NCBI RefSeq assembly: GCF_001905665.1
Contig: NZ_LIVX01000006.1
Coordinates: forward strand, 248,001-312,000
Direction: 5' to 3'
Length of the DNA stretch: 64,000 nucleotides
Source of the DNA: Streptomyces sp. CB02261
Lineage (GTDB): Bacteria > Actinomycetota > Actinomycetes > Streptomycetales > Streptomycetaceae
In this document: piece by piece, positions 43,579 to 51,454 of the stretch
Layout: each line of letters starts with the position of its first letter
How positions within the stretch are numbered: the stretch's first letter is position 1
The notes under the pieces: generated by a model
The model's database searches: none
Seen by the model: the letters and a program-made list of their open reading frames with translations, nothing else
What the model was told of the DNA's origin: nothing
Made by a program: the position numbers and the translations under genes

Positions 43579-44954
43579 CGTTCGTCCTCCGTTCCGGTCT
43601 TCTCCACGGGCGGCGGGAAGGCGCGGCGGCTTTCGGGGACGCCGTGCCTGCGGACCCCGGACACGCCGTCGGGCCCCCGAGACGCGCCGGGGGCCCCGGG
43701 CGCGCCGTCAGACGCCGGCCGGGTGCCGCAGGTCCCTGGCACGCCGGAAGGCTCCGGAGAGGCCCCGGGCGCGCCGCCGGGCCCCGGAGAGGAGCCACCG
43801 GTCCCGGGCGCGCCGTCGGGCCCCCGAGAGGAGGCGGGAGCGCCGGGCACCCCGTCAGGCACCCGCCCACGCGCCGAACCTGCCGCCCTCCGCCCTCCGT
43901 TCCTGCCACGGCGGCCGCCCGATCGCATCAGGGCGACCCCCGCTGGGACGCCCAGCAGCGCCGTCCAGGCACCGGCCGGCGTCTCCACCGGGGCCAGCGC
44001 CAGCCGGGCGGGGACATCGGCGACCGTCACGACGACCGCGCCCCACGCGGCGGACCACGGGAGCCAACGCACCGCTCCCGACGAGGGGTCGAACCACCGG
44101 GCCAGGTGCGGGGCGAGGAATCCCACCCACGCGACGGGCCCGCACACGGCCGTGACGGGCGCGATCAGCACGACGGCGATGGCCAGCGCGAGCAGCCGGG
44201 CCCGCTGGGCGCGTACGCCCAGCGCCTCGGCGTCCTCGTCACCGAGTCGCATCACCGACAGCACCGGCGCGCAGAGCACGAGAGCGGGGACCGCGACGAG
44301 CAGCCACGGCCACAGCGCCGTGACGTCGTCCCAGGTCCGTGCGGAGAGGGACCCCAGCAGATAGCGGTAGATGAGCTGGAGGTCGAGCTGGTCCGCCATC
44401 ACCATCAGGACGAGCAGCGCGGCCTGCAACGCGGCCGCGACCGCGGCGCCGGTCAGCAGCACCGCGGACGGGCTGCGCCCGAGACCGGCGGCGAGCAGCG
44501 TGAGCCCGCCGCCGAGCGCCGCTCCGCCGAGGGCCAGCACGGGCTGGACCGCGGCGGGCAGCGACAGGGCCAGCACCAGCGGCGCGGCCACGCCCAGGGC
44601 CGCCCCCGAGGAGACACCGAGCATCTCCGGCACCGCCAGGGGATTGCGGAGCGCTTCCTGGAGCACGAGCCCGGCGGCGCCCAGGCAGGCTCCGGCGATC
44701 AGCGCCAGCACCACGCGCGGGAGGCGCAGTTCGGCGACGACGATCCCGGCGAGTGTGGTGTCCCCGTCCAGCACCGCGCCGGGGAGCCGGTGCGGCGGGA
44801 CGTAGGGGGTGCCGAGGCACAGTGCGCAGGCGGACGCGGCGAGCAGTATCCCGATCACCAGGTGGGGCTGCCACCTCCGGGCGCGGGGCGGGGGCCTTCG
44901 GGCCCCGGCCGCCGGGACGTGTGCCGCGTCGGACGCCGAGGAGAGCGCCGTCAC
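43575..44954 (-). CDS. Metallophore ABC importer permease (FecCD type, first) with long Gly/Pro tail
   Basis: The first ~345 residues are a normal FecCD permease: LRLPRVVLALIAGACLGAAG, VLQEALRNPLAVPEMLGVSS and AWVGFLAPHLARWF are family motifs. After LGVPAGVALMRSGG about 110 extra residues follow. They are rich in Gly, Pro, Ala and Arg, with collagen-like GAPG, GPGG and GVPG repeats, ending VEKTGTEDER. Such a tail is absent from ordinary homologues (about 340 aa); here the total is 459 aa. It should lie in the cytoplasm and be disordered. GTG 44954 overlaps the lipoprotein stop by GTGA. Confidence 0.88.
   Translation of the reverse strand: MTALSSASDAAHVPAAGARRPPPRARRWQPHLVIGILLAASACALCLGTPYVPPHRLPGAVLDGDTTLAGIVVAELRLPRVVLALIAGACLGAAGLVLQEALRNPLAVPEMLGVSSGAALGVAAPLVLALSLPAAVQPVLALGGAALGGGLTLLAAGLGRSPSAVLLTGAAVAAALQAALLVLMVMADQLDLQLIYRYLLGSLSARTWDDVTALWPWLLVAVPALVLCAPVLSVMRLGDEDAEALGVRAQRARLLALAIAVVLIAPVTAVCGPVAWVGFLAPHLARWFDPSSGAVRWLPWSAAWGAVVVTVADVPARLALAPVETPAGAWTALLGVPAGVALMRSGGRRGRNGGRRAAGSARGRVPDGVPGAPASSRGPDGAPGTGGSSPGPGGAPGASPEPSGVPGTCGTRPASDGAPGAPGASRGPDGVSGVRRHGVPESRRAFPPPVEKTGTEDER
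43600..43925. repeat. Degenerate GC-rich repeat tract encoding the Gly/Pro tail of the permease
   Basis: Blocks such as CGCCGTCGGGCCCCCGAGA recur (for example near 43665 and 43810) within a stretch coding for Gly/Pro/Ala repeats. The tract keeps the reading frame and seems to have extended an otherwise normal permease at its C terminus. Confidence 0.6.
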
Positions 44955-45931
44955 CGCAGCGCGGCCGTGGCCTCGTCGAGCACGATGCCCATGGACCGGG
45001 TACCGCGCCCCTTGGCCCACACCTCGGAGTTCACCTCGTGGACGTCGCCGTTCCCTACGGCGGGGATCTTGCTCCAGAGAGGGTTCTCCGCCAGCTTCTC
45101 CGACAGCTTGCCGTCCGCGCCGCCGAAGCTCATCGTCTCGACGAACAGCACGTCGACGCCCTGGGCGAGTATCTCCTCGAGGCTGTAGCTGCCCTCGACA
45201 CCGCGGGACTTCCACGGGTACGCGGCGATCTTCGGGAACAGGCTGGCGGTCACGTCACCGTCCGGGGTGGCGACGCCGAAGTTCTCGTCGCTGCCGTAGA
45301 TGATGAGGGCGGTCTTGTCGCTCGGGGCCTTCTCGGCCTTCGCGAGCTTGGCCCGGAAGGCCCGTTCGGCCTTCTCCCCCTCGGCGGTGCGGCCGGTGAG
45401 GGCCGCGGCGTCGCGCAGGTAGCCGACGCTGTCCTCCCACGTCTCGGGCTGCATGGGCCAGAACGTGGTGGCGCCCTTCAGCGCGGGGGCGAGCTTGCCG
45501 TGGGTGTCCCCCAGGCCGATCACGAGGTCCGGCTTGTGGGAGAGGATCGCCTCCACCTCCGGGGCGATGAACCCGCCGGGGACGACGGCGACCTTCTCGG
45601 CCCCGGCCGCACCGAGGAAGCCGGGGTGGGCGAGCAGGGTGCTGTTCGTGGCCGTCGGGACGAGGCCGAGTTCGGTCAGGATGTCGTCGCAGAGCGCGAA
45701 CAGGCAGACGATCCGCTTCGGCTGCCTCTCCAGGGCGATCTCGACGCCGTTCACGTCGGTCAACGCGTTCGCCGCCTTGATGGGTTCGACGGTGACCTCG
45801 GTCTTCGTCGTGAGCGGAGCGGGCTTGCCGTTCGCGGGCTTGTCGGGGGCCGAGCCGCAGCCGGCCAGGACGGAACCCACCACGGCCGCGGTGAGACACC
45901 TGCGGACGATTCTGGACGGTGCGCGCAGCAT
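44951..45931 (-). CDS. Metallophore-binding lipoprotein (ABC importer SBP, BtuF/FepB type)
   Basis: The 326-aa lipoprotein begins MLRAPSRIVRRCLTAAVVGS and has the lipobox LAGC. The helical-backbone binding-protein fold follows, marked by PKRIVCLFALCDDILTELGL, PEVEAILSHKPDLVIGLGD, AQGVDVLFVETMSFGG and IPAVGNGDVHEVNSEVW. It captures a metal chelate outside the membrane for the two permeases encoded next. The ligand (iron or zinc siderophore, cobalamin) is not evident. ATG 45931 is chosen for GAGGG five bases upstream and the proper signal length; earlier in-frame codons add only a short charged stretch. A Zur-box-like site lies 49 bp upstream. Confidence 0.88.
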   Translation of the reverse strand: MLRAPSRIVRRCLTAAVVGSVLAGCGSAPDKPANGKPAPLTTKTEVTVEPIKAANALTDVNGVEIALERQPKRIVCLFALCDDILTELGLVPTATNSTLLAHPGFLGAAGAEKVAVVPGGFIAPEVEAILSHKPDLVIGLGDTHGKLAPALKGATTFWPMQPETWEDSVGYLRDAAALTGRTAEGEKAERAFRAKLAKAEKAPSDKTALIIYGSDENFGVATPDGDVTASLFPKIAAYPWKSRGVEGSYSLEEILAQGVDVLFVETMSFGGADGKLSEKLAENPLWSKIPAVGNGDVHEVNSEVWAKGRGTRSMGIVLDEATAALR

Positions 45932-45979
45932 CGACGCCCTCACTTCTTCTTCGGGGATCTGGAACACAGCGAACATACA

Positions 45980-45994
45980 TGATAATCGTTTTCA
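45980..45994. promoter_or_regulatory. Zur-box-like operator between divergent genes
   Basis: TGATAATCGTTTTCA, flanked by ACA and CTA, fits the Streptomyces Zur consensus TGAAAATCATTTTCA at 13 of 15 positions. It is AT-rich in a GC-rich setting and sits between the lipoprotein gene and the beta-propeller gene. It is unlike the DmdR1 iron box (TTAGGTTAGG type), so zinc control is favoured over iron. Confidence 0.7.
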
Positions 45995-46015
45995 CTAAAC
46001 ACCCCTGGAGGATCC

Positions 46016-47215
46016 ATGAACGCCGCCGCTGCCGCGCTGCTCGTCTCCGACCACGTGGCCGGCGCCGTGTACGCGCTGACCCTGCCGGACGGCACCGTCA
46101 CCGGACGCCTCACCGGGCGTCACCTCTCCGAGCACGCCGGATTCCTGGCGCTCCCGCGGGGGCGGGTGGCGTGTGTCGACGACCGCCGGGGCGAGCTGCT
46201 GGTGCTCGACCCGTTCGGCGACGAACTGGTGGAACTCGCGGTCCCGGTCGCCGTGCCCGCCGAGCACCTGGCCTGCGATCCGTCCGGCCGCCGACTGGCC
46301 GTCACGACCGGCCTGGGCGAGAACGAGACGCCGTGGTCGGACCTTCTGACGGTCGTCGACCTGGCCACCGGGGAGGCCGCTCGGGTCCGCACGCGCGTCG
46401 GCGAGCCGGGCGTCACGGTGCTGGACGGCGGCGAGCCGCTCGTCGTCCTGCGGCACCGGGAACCGGGCGCGCTGGCGGTCCACCGGTTCGCGGACCTCCT
46501 CGCGGCTCCGCCCGGCTGCCCCGCGGTCGCGCCTCACGCCCTCCTGCCCCTGCCGGACGATGGTCATGGTGACGCGCAGGACCCCGACTCGGGGCGGTTG
46601 TTCGTGGCCACGGGTACGGGAGTACACGTCGCCCGACGGAAGGCCGACGTACTGGTGGCGGATACGGTGATCCCCTGGAAGTCACCCGCGCGCGGCTGGT
46701 ACCTGCGCCTCGACACCCGTCGGCGAGCCCTGTGGTCCACGCTGCGCGGGGGCCCTCAGGACCCGCTGCGGTGGCCGGACTGGACGAATCAGGCCTGGTG
46801 CCACGAGCTCGGAACGGGCCGCACGCTCGTCACCGAGCTCGGCCCCGGTCTGGTCTTCCGGCTGGCGCTCGCCCGGAACGACACCGCGTTCACCCGCGTC
46901 CACCCCGACGGCGACGAACTGGTGCTGCTGGGCGCCGACCGCACCCTTCGCCGCGTGCCGCTCCCCGCCATGGACGGCGCGCCGCGGCGCGGCGGCACCC
47001 CGTGGGAGGGCGTGGAACGCCGGGCGGTGGCCGCCTCGCCGGGCTCCGACCAGGTGGCCGTCACCCGCGGCGGTCACGGCGAAGTACACCTGATCGACGC
47101 GGAGTCGGGACACGAGGCGAGGCGGCTGCGACTGAGCACTCCTCTGCACCACGGCGGCCACCTGATGCTGCTCAGCCGGGACGACGGCGCGGAGGGCGAT
47201 CCCGTCGGCCGTTGA
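46016..47215 (+). CDS. Beta-propeller (YncE/WD40-like) protein under the Zur-like site
   Basis: This 399-aa cytosolic protein has no signal peptide. Its repeated blades follow the pattern GRVACVDDRRGELLVLDPFG, LLTVVDLATGEAARVRT, LFVATGTGVHVARR, ELVLLGADRTLRRVPLP and GEVHLIDAESGHEARRL. Good GGAGG ribosome site six bases before the ATG. It shares a divergent promoter region and the Zur-like site with the metal importer. I cannot name its function; it may be a metallochaperone, a sensor, or help process an imported chelate. Conservation next to Zur-regulated importers would test this. Confidence 0.72.
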   Translation: MNAAAAALLVSDHVAGAVYALTLPDGTVTGRLTGRHLSEHAGFLALPRGRVACVDDRRGELLVLDPFGDELVELAVPVAVPAEHLACDPSGRRLAVTTGLGENETPWSDLLTVVDLATGEAARVRTRVGEPGVTVLDGGEPLVVLRHREPGALAVHRFADLLAAPPGCPAVAPHALLPLPDDGHGDAQDPDSGRLFVATGTGVHVARRKADVLVADTVIPWKSPARGWYLRLDTRRRALWSTLRGGPQDPLRWPDWTNQAWCHELGTGRTLVTELGPGLVFRLALARNDTAFTRVHPDGDELVLLGADRTLRRVPLPAMDGAPRRGGTPWEGVERRAVAASPGSDQVAVTRGGHGEVHLIDAESGHEARRLRLSTPLHHGGHLMLLSRDDGAEGDPVGR

Positions 47216-47385
47216 CGAGCCGGCGCCGAGACCTCCCCCGGCGGGCCACGGTCGACCGCGTCGAGACGCCGTGCGCGAGACCTCCGGCCGACCCGGCCGT
47301 CGGCCCTTCTCCGCACCGACCGTCCGGAGAGGAGTCACTAACGGTCGGGACACGGGCGCGACACGCGGCGGAAACGGTCCGTCCC

Positions 47386-47411
47386 TAATTTCTGTCAACC
47401 GACAGGAATTA
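47386..47411. promoter_or_regulatory. TetR operator 1 upstream of the APC permease
   Basis: TAATTTCTGTC, 4-base spacer AACC, then GACAGGAATTA forms an inverted repeat with 10 of 11 pairs. The same element lies at 49833. The 228-bp gap (47216-47443) otherwise shows nothing I can support. The site is 33 bp before the permease ATG, placed to block transcription. Confidence 0.82.
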
Positions 47412-47443
47412 GCTGGACCTCGCCTCCGCGACAGGGGACCGCC

Positions 47444-49015
47444 ATGACCGTGACCACCGATCCCACTCCACCGGCCCTTCCCCCGTCCGACGCGGTGGGC
47501 GACCCCGCGCCGGACGGCGCGCCGGACAGCTCGCTCGCCTCGTTCGGCTATCCGCAGGAACTGCGGCGCCGGATGGGGCGGTACGCGTCCTTCGCCGCCG
47601 GGTTCTCCTTCATCTCCGTGCTGACCACGGTCTTCCAGTTCTTCTCCCTGGGTTACTCCTTCGGCGGGCCGCTCTTCTTCTGGACCTGGCCCGCCGTCCT
47701 CGCCGGCCAGCTCCTCGTCGCCGCCTGCTTCGCCGAACTCGCGGCCCGGATGCCCATCGCGGGTGCCATCTACCAGTGGGCGAGCAGGCTCGGCACCCCG
47801 GCGTTCGGCTGGTACGCGGGCTGGATCATGGTGATCGGACGGATCGTGGTCGTGGCGGCCGCCGCCCTCGCCCTCCAGGTCGTCCTGCCCGCCGTCTGGC
47901 CCGGCTTCCAGATCGTCGGGGGCGACCCGTCTCCCACGACGACCACCGGCGCCGCCAACGCCGCCGTCCTCGGACTGGCGCTGCTCGCGCTCACCACGCT
48001 GCTCAACGTCCTCGACAACCGCGCGCTGTCGGCCGTCAACACGCTCGGCGTCACCGCCGAGATCGCCGGCGTCGCCCTCATCGTCACCCTCCTCGCCACC
48101 CACGCGGAGCGGGATCCCGGCATCACCCTGCACACCGGCGGCGAGGGCGGGCTCATCACGGCGCTCCTCGTGGGTTCGTTCACCGCGGCGTACGTCCTCA
48201 TCGGCTTCGAGAGCGCGAGCGAGATGAGCGAGGAGACCGTCAACCCCCGTCGCACGGCGCCCCGTACGACGCTCGGCGCCCTCACCACCTCGGGCGTCTG
48301 CGGCGGACTGCTGCTGCTCGGCGGGCTGCTCGCCGCGCCCAGCCTCACCGATGGACGCCTGGCGGCGGAGGGCCTCGGATACGTGCTCACCAGCACCCTC
48401 GGCGACGACCTCGGCAGGGTCCTGCTCGCCGACGTGGCGGTGGCCATCTGCGCGGCCACCCTCGCGATCCAGACCTCGGCGACCCGCATGCTCTACTCCA
48501 TGGCCCGTGACGGCGTCCTGCCGCGATCGGCACGGCTGGCGCGGGTGCCGCGGCGGACCGGCATGCCCGGTACGGCCGCCGTGGTGGTCGGCGTCGGCGC
48601 CGCGCTGCTGCTCCTGCTCAACCTCGCCTCCCCGCAGGCGTTCCTCGCCATCGGCACCACCTGCATCGCCATGGTGTATCTGGCGTACGCGATGGTCACC
48701 GCGCCGATGCTGGTGCGGAGGCTGCGGGGCGAGTGGCCGCCACCGGCCGACGGAGCGCGCGACGAGCTCGGCAGGCCCCTGTTCTCCCTCGGCCGCTGGG
48801 GACTGCCCGTGAACGCGCTCGCGCTCGGTTACGGGCTCCTCATGACGGTCAACCTCGCCTGGCCGCGCGCCGAGGTGTACGACCCCGAGGGCGGCCACTG
48901 GTACTTCCGGTGGTTCACCGTCCTGGTCCTCTGCGCCACGGTGGCGACGGGTGCGGCGTACCGCTGGTACCGCCGTCGCGGTGCCGAGGTCGACGCCGAC
49001 GCCGTGCGCGCCTGA
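47444..49015 (+). CDS. APC-superfamily permease of the guanidine/urea locus
   Basis: This 523-aa membrane protein has about 12 hydrophobic segments and the amino-acid/polyamine/organocation transporter pattern. Visible signatures are SFISVLTTVFQFFSLGYSFGG in TM1-2, the conserved FESASEMSEETVNPRRTAP loop and TSATRMLYSMARDGVLPRS. It is the likely importer of the nitrogen source (guanidine, urea derivative or amine) broken down by the enzymes encoded further on, because both carry the same operator. The ATG is at 47444; an upstream Pro/Ala-rich N-terminal tail of about 30 residues is part of the protein. Substrate remains an inference. Confidence 0.87.
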   Translation: MTVTTDPTPPALPPSDAVGDPAPDGAPDSSLASFGYPQELRRRMGRYASFAAGFSFISVLTTVFQFFSLGYSFGGPLFFWTWPAVLAGQLLVAACFAELAARMPIAGAIYQWASRLGTPAFGWYAGWIMVIGRIVVVAAAALALQVVLPAVWPGFQIVGGDPSPTTTTGAANAAVLGLALLALTTLLNVLDNRALSAVNTLGVTAEIAGVALIVTLLATHAERDPGITLHTGGEGGLITALLVGSFTAAYVLIGFESASEMSEETVNPRRTAPRTTLGALTTSGVCGGLLLLGGLLAAPSLTDGRLAAEGLGYVLTSTLGDDLGRVLLADVAVAICAATLAIQTSATRMLYSMARDGVLPRSARLARVPRRTGMPGTAAVVVGVGAALLLLLNLASPQAFLAIGTTCIAMVYLAYAMVTAPMLVRRLRGEWPPPADGARDELGRPLFSLGRWGLPVNALALGYGLLMTVNLAWPRAEVYDPEGGHWYFRWFTVLVLCATVATGAAYRWYRRRGAEVDADAVRA

Positions 49016-49036
49016 CGCGTCGGGCAGCGCGCCCGG

Positions 49037-49723
49037 TCAGTCCTGTGCCGCGAGGAGGTCCTGCCCCTCGCGGCGCAGGCGTGCCAGGGACCGCTGCGGC
49101 ACGCCCGCCACCCGCAGCGCCGCGTCGGCCGTCGCCACCGCCAGGGTGCGCGGGTCACGCGCGGGGTCCGCACGGCGGATGAGGATCACGCTCTCGGTGA
49201 GGCCGAGGAGAAGGTCCGCGCGCAGCGCCAGGCCGTCCGCTCCGAGTGCCGCCCCCGGCTCGGTGGCCGCCAGCAACTCCGAGTAACAGGACCTGAGTTC
49301 GGAGCGGATCCGATGGAAGTCGGCGAAGCGCTCCGTCTGCACCTCGGGCAGCAGGTACAGCGCGCCGAGGTTGTGCGGGCCCCCGCACAGCAGTGCCGCG
49401 TCGGAGTGGCACAGCGCCCAGAGACGGGCCTCCGGGGTCGCCTCCGTACGGGCCGCGAGGCCGCGCGCCACCTCGCGCGAGGGCAGGACGGTGCCTTCGA
49501 GCAGCTCCGCGAGGATCGCTTCCTTGCCGTCGAAGTAGTGGTACAGGGACGCCTGCCGCAGGCCCGCCCGTTCGGCGATCGTGCGGGTGGAGGTCGCCGT
49601 GTAGCCACGGGTGGTGAACAGCTCGGCCGCCGCGGCCAGGACCTCGTCGCGCGGCTCCAGGCCGCTGGCGGGACGGTCCTGCGCCCGCGGGCGGCCGACT
49701 CTTCTGCTGGGGGGCGTGCTCAC
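49037..49723 (-). CDS. TetR/AcrR-family repressor of the guanidine/urea locus
   Basis: This 228-aa protein has an N-terminal TetR helix-turn-helix (about 33-80; AELFTTRGYTATSTRTIAER, AGLRQASLYHYFDGKEAIL) and a ligand-binding C-terminal domain ending in LRREGQDLLAAQD. It is divergent to the UAAP-carboxylase operon and just downstream of the APC permease on the other strand. Two matching 26-bp operators flank it, one before each neighbour; the right-hand one also overlaps its own promoter region, implying autoregulation. GTG 49723 is used; ORF extension upstream gives no HTH-compatible residues. The ligand is likely the transported nitrogen compound or a product. Confidence 0.87.
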   Translation of the reverse strand: MSTPPSRRVGRPRAQDRPASGLEPRDEVLAAAAELFTTRGYTATSTRTIAERAGLRQASLYHYFDGKEAILAELLEGTVLPSREVARGLAARTEATPEARLWALCHSDAALLCGGPHNLGALYLLPEVQTERFADFHRIRSELRSCYSELLAATEPGAALGADGLALRADLLLGLTESVILIRRADPARDPRTLAVATADAALRVAGVPQRSLARLRREGQDLLAAQD

Positions 49724-49832
49724 TCCGCGATCCTCGCACAAGGCCACAGGTCACCTCGGGGCCGAACCCTCGGGTGAGTTTCCGGTAACCGACCCGAAAC
49801 GCCCGGGCAACGGCGGCGAAGCGCCCCCTCCC

Positions 49833-49858
49833 TAATTTCTGTCAAGCGACAGAAATCA
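49833..49858. promoter_or_regulatory. TetR operator 2 upstream of the UAAP-carboxylase operon
   Basis: TAATTTCTGTC, spacer AAGC, then GACAGAAATCA forms an inverted repeat with 10 of 11 pairs. It matches the site at 47386 almost base for base. It lies 22 bp before the first UAAP ATG and also upstream of the TetR gene itself. Confidence 0.85.
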
Positions 49859-49880
49859 TGTCTCGACCGGAGGTTGGTCC

Positions 49881-50729
49881 ATGGCGACACCGTCAGTCAC
49901 CGCCACAGCGACGACGTACAGCGCGCGGGACCACGCCCGCGCCCAGGAGGGCACGACGGTCGACGCCATGCCCGTGCTGCCCGCGCGCAGCTGGCCCGCG
50001 CCGCCCGAGGGCGTCGCCGCCGCGGACGTCGTCTGGGCCGAGACGGTGGCGGGCGGCAACTACACCCACAAAGTCCTCGCCCGTGGCACGGAACTGCGGC
50101 TGACCGACCTCACCGGCGACGCCTGCGCGCACCTCCTCCTCCACTGCGCCGACCGCCCCTGGGAGCGGCTGAACGTGGCCGACACCGTCAAGGTGCTCTG
50201 GAACGCGTACCTCGGCGAGGGTCACCTCCTCCTCTCCGACCAGGGCCGGGTGCTCGCCTCCGTCGTCCAGGACACCTCCGGCCGGCACGACGCCCTCACC
50301 GGCACGTCCACGCTGGGGCGCAACACCGCGCGGTACGGCGACGGGACGCCGCAGTCCGCCTCGCCGGCCGGGCGCGAGCTGTTCAAGCTCGCCGCCCTCA
50401 AGAACGGCCTCGCCCCCCGCGACCTCCCCCCGTCCGTCTCCTTCTTCCAGGGCGTACGTATCGCGGAGGACGGCACGGCCGAGTTCACCGGCTCCGCCGG
50501 ACCCGGCGCGAGCGTGACGCTCCGCGCCGAGCAGGACGTCACCGTCCTCCTCGCCAACGTCCCCCACCCGCTGGACCCGCGCCCCGCGTACACCTGCGGA
50601 CGGCTCGAAGTCCTCGCGTACCGGGCCCGGCCGACCGCCCCGGGCGACCCCCTGTGGGACGCCACCCCCGAGGGCCGCCGCGCCTTCCTCAACACCGCCG
50701 ACCACCTCACCGCCAGGGGGATCGCATGA
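49881..50729 (+). CDS. UAAP1 / DUF1989 protein (carboxyguanidine deiminase subunit)
   Basis: This 282-aa protein is of the urea amidolyase-associated type (DUF1989). Conserved stretches include WAETVAGGNYTHKVLARGTE, LTDLTGDACAHLLLHCADRP, RLNVADTVKVLWNAYLGEGH and VVQDTSGRHDALTGTST. The pair of DUF1989 proteins is known to form a carboxyguanidine deiminase in guanidine-degrading bacteria, making allophanate from carboxyguanidine. The strong GGAGG ribosome site lies nine bases before the ATG. The operon order UAAP1-UAAP2-carboxylase-hydrolase is the classic guanidine arrangement. UAAP genes without deiminase function remain possible but are less likely. Confidence 0.87.
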   Translation: MATPSVTATATTYSARDHARAQEGTTVDAMPVLPARSWPAPPEGVAAADVVWAETVAGGNYTHKVLARGTELRLTDLTGDACAHLLLHCADRPWERLNVADTVKVLWNAYLGEGHLLLSDQGRVLASVVQDTSGRHDALTGTSTLGRNTARYGDGTPQSASPAGRELFKLAALKNGLAPRDLPPSVSFFQGVRIAEDGTAEFTGSAGPGASVTLRAEQDVTVLLANVPHPLDPRPAYTCGRLEVLAYRARPTAPGDPLWDATPEGRRAFLNTADHLTARGIA

Positions 50730-51454
50730 CCGCCACCCGCCCGCCGGGCCGCGCCGGTTCCGACGACACCGCTCCCGTCCGTCCCGGCCGTGTCGTCTCC
50801 GACGACACCGTCCCCGCCCGTGCCGCCTGGTCCGCGGTCGTCCGCAAGGGGCAGCTGCTGACCGTCACGGATCTGCACGGCAACCAGGCCGCGGACTTCC
50901 TCCTCTACGACGCCCACGACACGTCCGTGCGCTACAGCGCCCCCGACACGATCCAGGCGCGGGGCGGTGTCTTCCTGTCCACCGGTTCGGTGCTGATGTC
51001 CGACGAGCACACGCCGCTGATGACCGTCGTCGAGGACACCTGCGGACGGCACGACACCCTCGGCGGCGCCTGCTCCAAGGAGTCCAACACCCTTCGCTAC
51101 GGCCACCACACCTGGTCGCAGCACGCCTGCGTGGAGAACTTCCTCGCCGAGGGCGCCCGGCACGGACTCGGCAAGCGCGACCTCGTGTCCAACATCAACT
51201 GGTTCATGAACGTGCCGGTCGAGAAGGACGGCACGCTGGGCATCGTCGACGGCATCTCGGCCCCGGGCCTCAGGGTCGTGCTCCGCGCCGAGACGGACGT
51301 GCTCGCGCTGCTGTCCAACTGCCCGCAGATCAACAACCCCTGCAACGGCTTCGACCCGACGGCCGTACGGATGACGATCACCGAGCCGGACGCGAGCCAC
51401 GACGGCGACGCACACGACATGGGCGACCACGGCGACGAGGACGGAACCCGATGA
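50726..51454 (+). CDS. UAAP2 / DUF1989 protein (carboxyguanidine deiminase subunit)
   Basis: This 242-aa DUF1989 paralogue starts at ATG 50726, which overlaps the previous stop by ATGA. Family regions are KGQLLTVTDLHGNQAADFLL, TPLMTVVEDTCGRHDTLGG, ACSKESNTLRYGHHTWSQHA and NINWFMNVPV. Cys, His and Asp residues in the CGRHD and ACSKESN regions are candidates for its metal or catalytic site. It acts with UAAP1 as a hetero-oligomer. The last 20 residues are Asp/His-rich and disordered. It overlaps the carboxylase gene by ATGA, so the subunits are made in step. Confidence 0.88.
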   Translation: MTATRPPGRAGSDDTAPVRPGRVVSDDTVPARAAWSAVVRKGQLLTVTDLHGNQAADFLLYDAHDTSVRYSAPDTIQARGGVFLSTGSVLMSDEHTPLMTVVEDTCGRHDTLGGACSKESNTLRYGHHTWSQHACVENFLAEGARHGLGKRDLVSNINWFMNVPVEKDGTLGIVDGISAPGLRVVLRAETDVLALLSNCPQINNPCNGFDPTAVRMTITEPDASHDGDAHDMGDHGDEDGTR

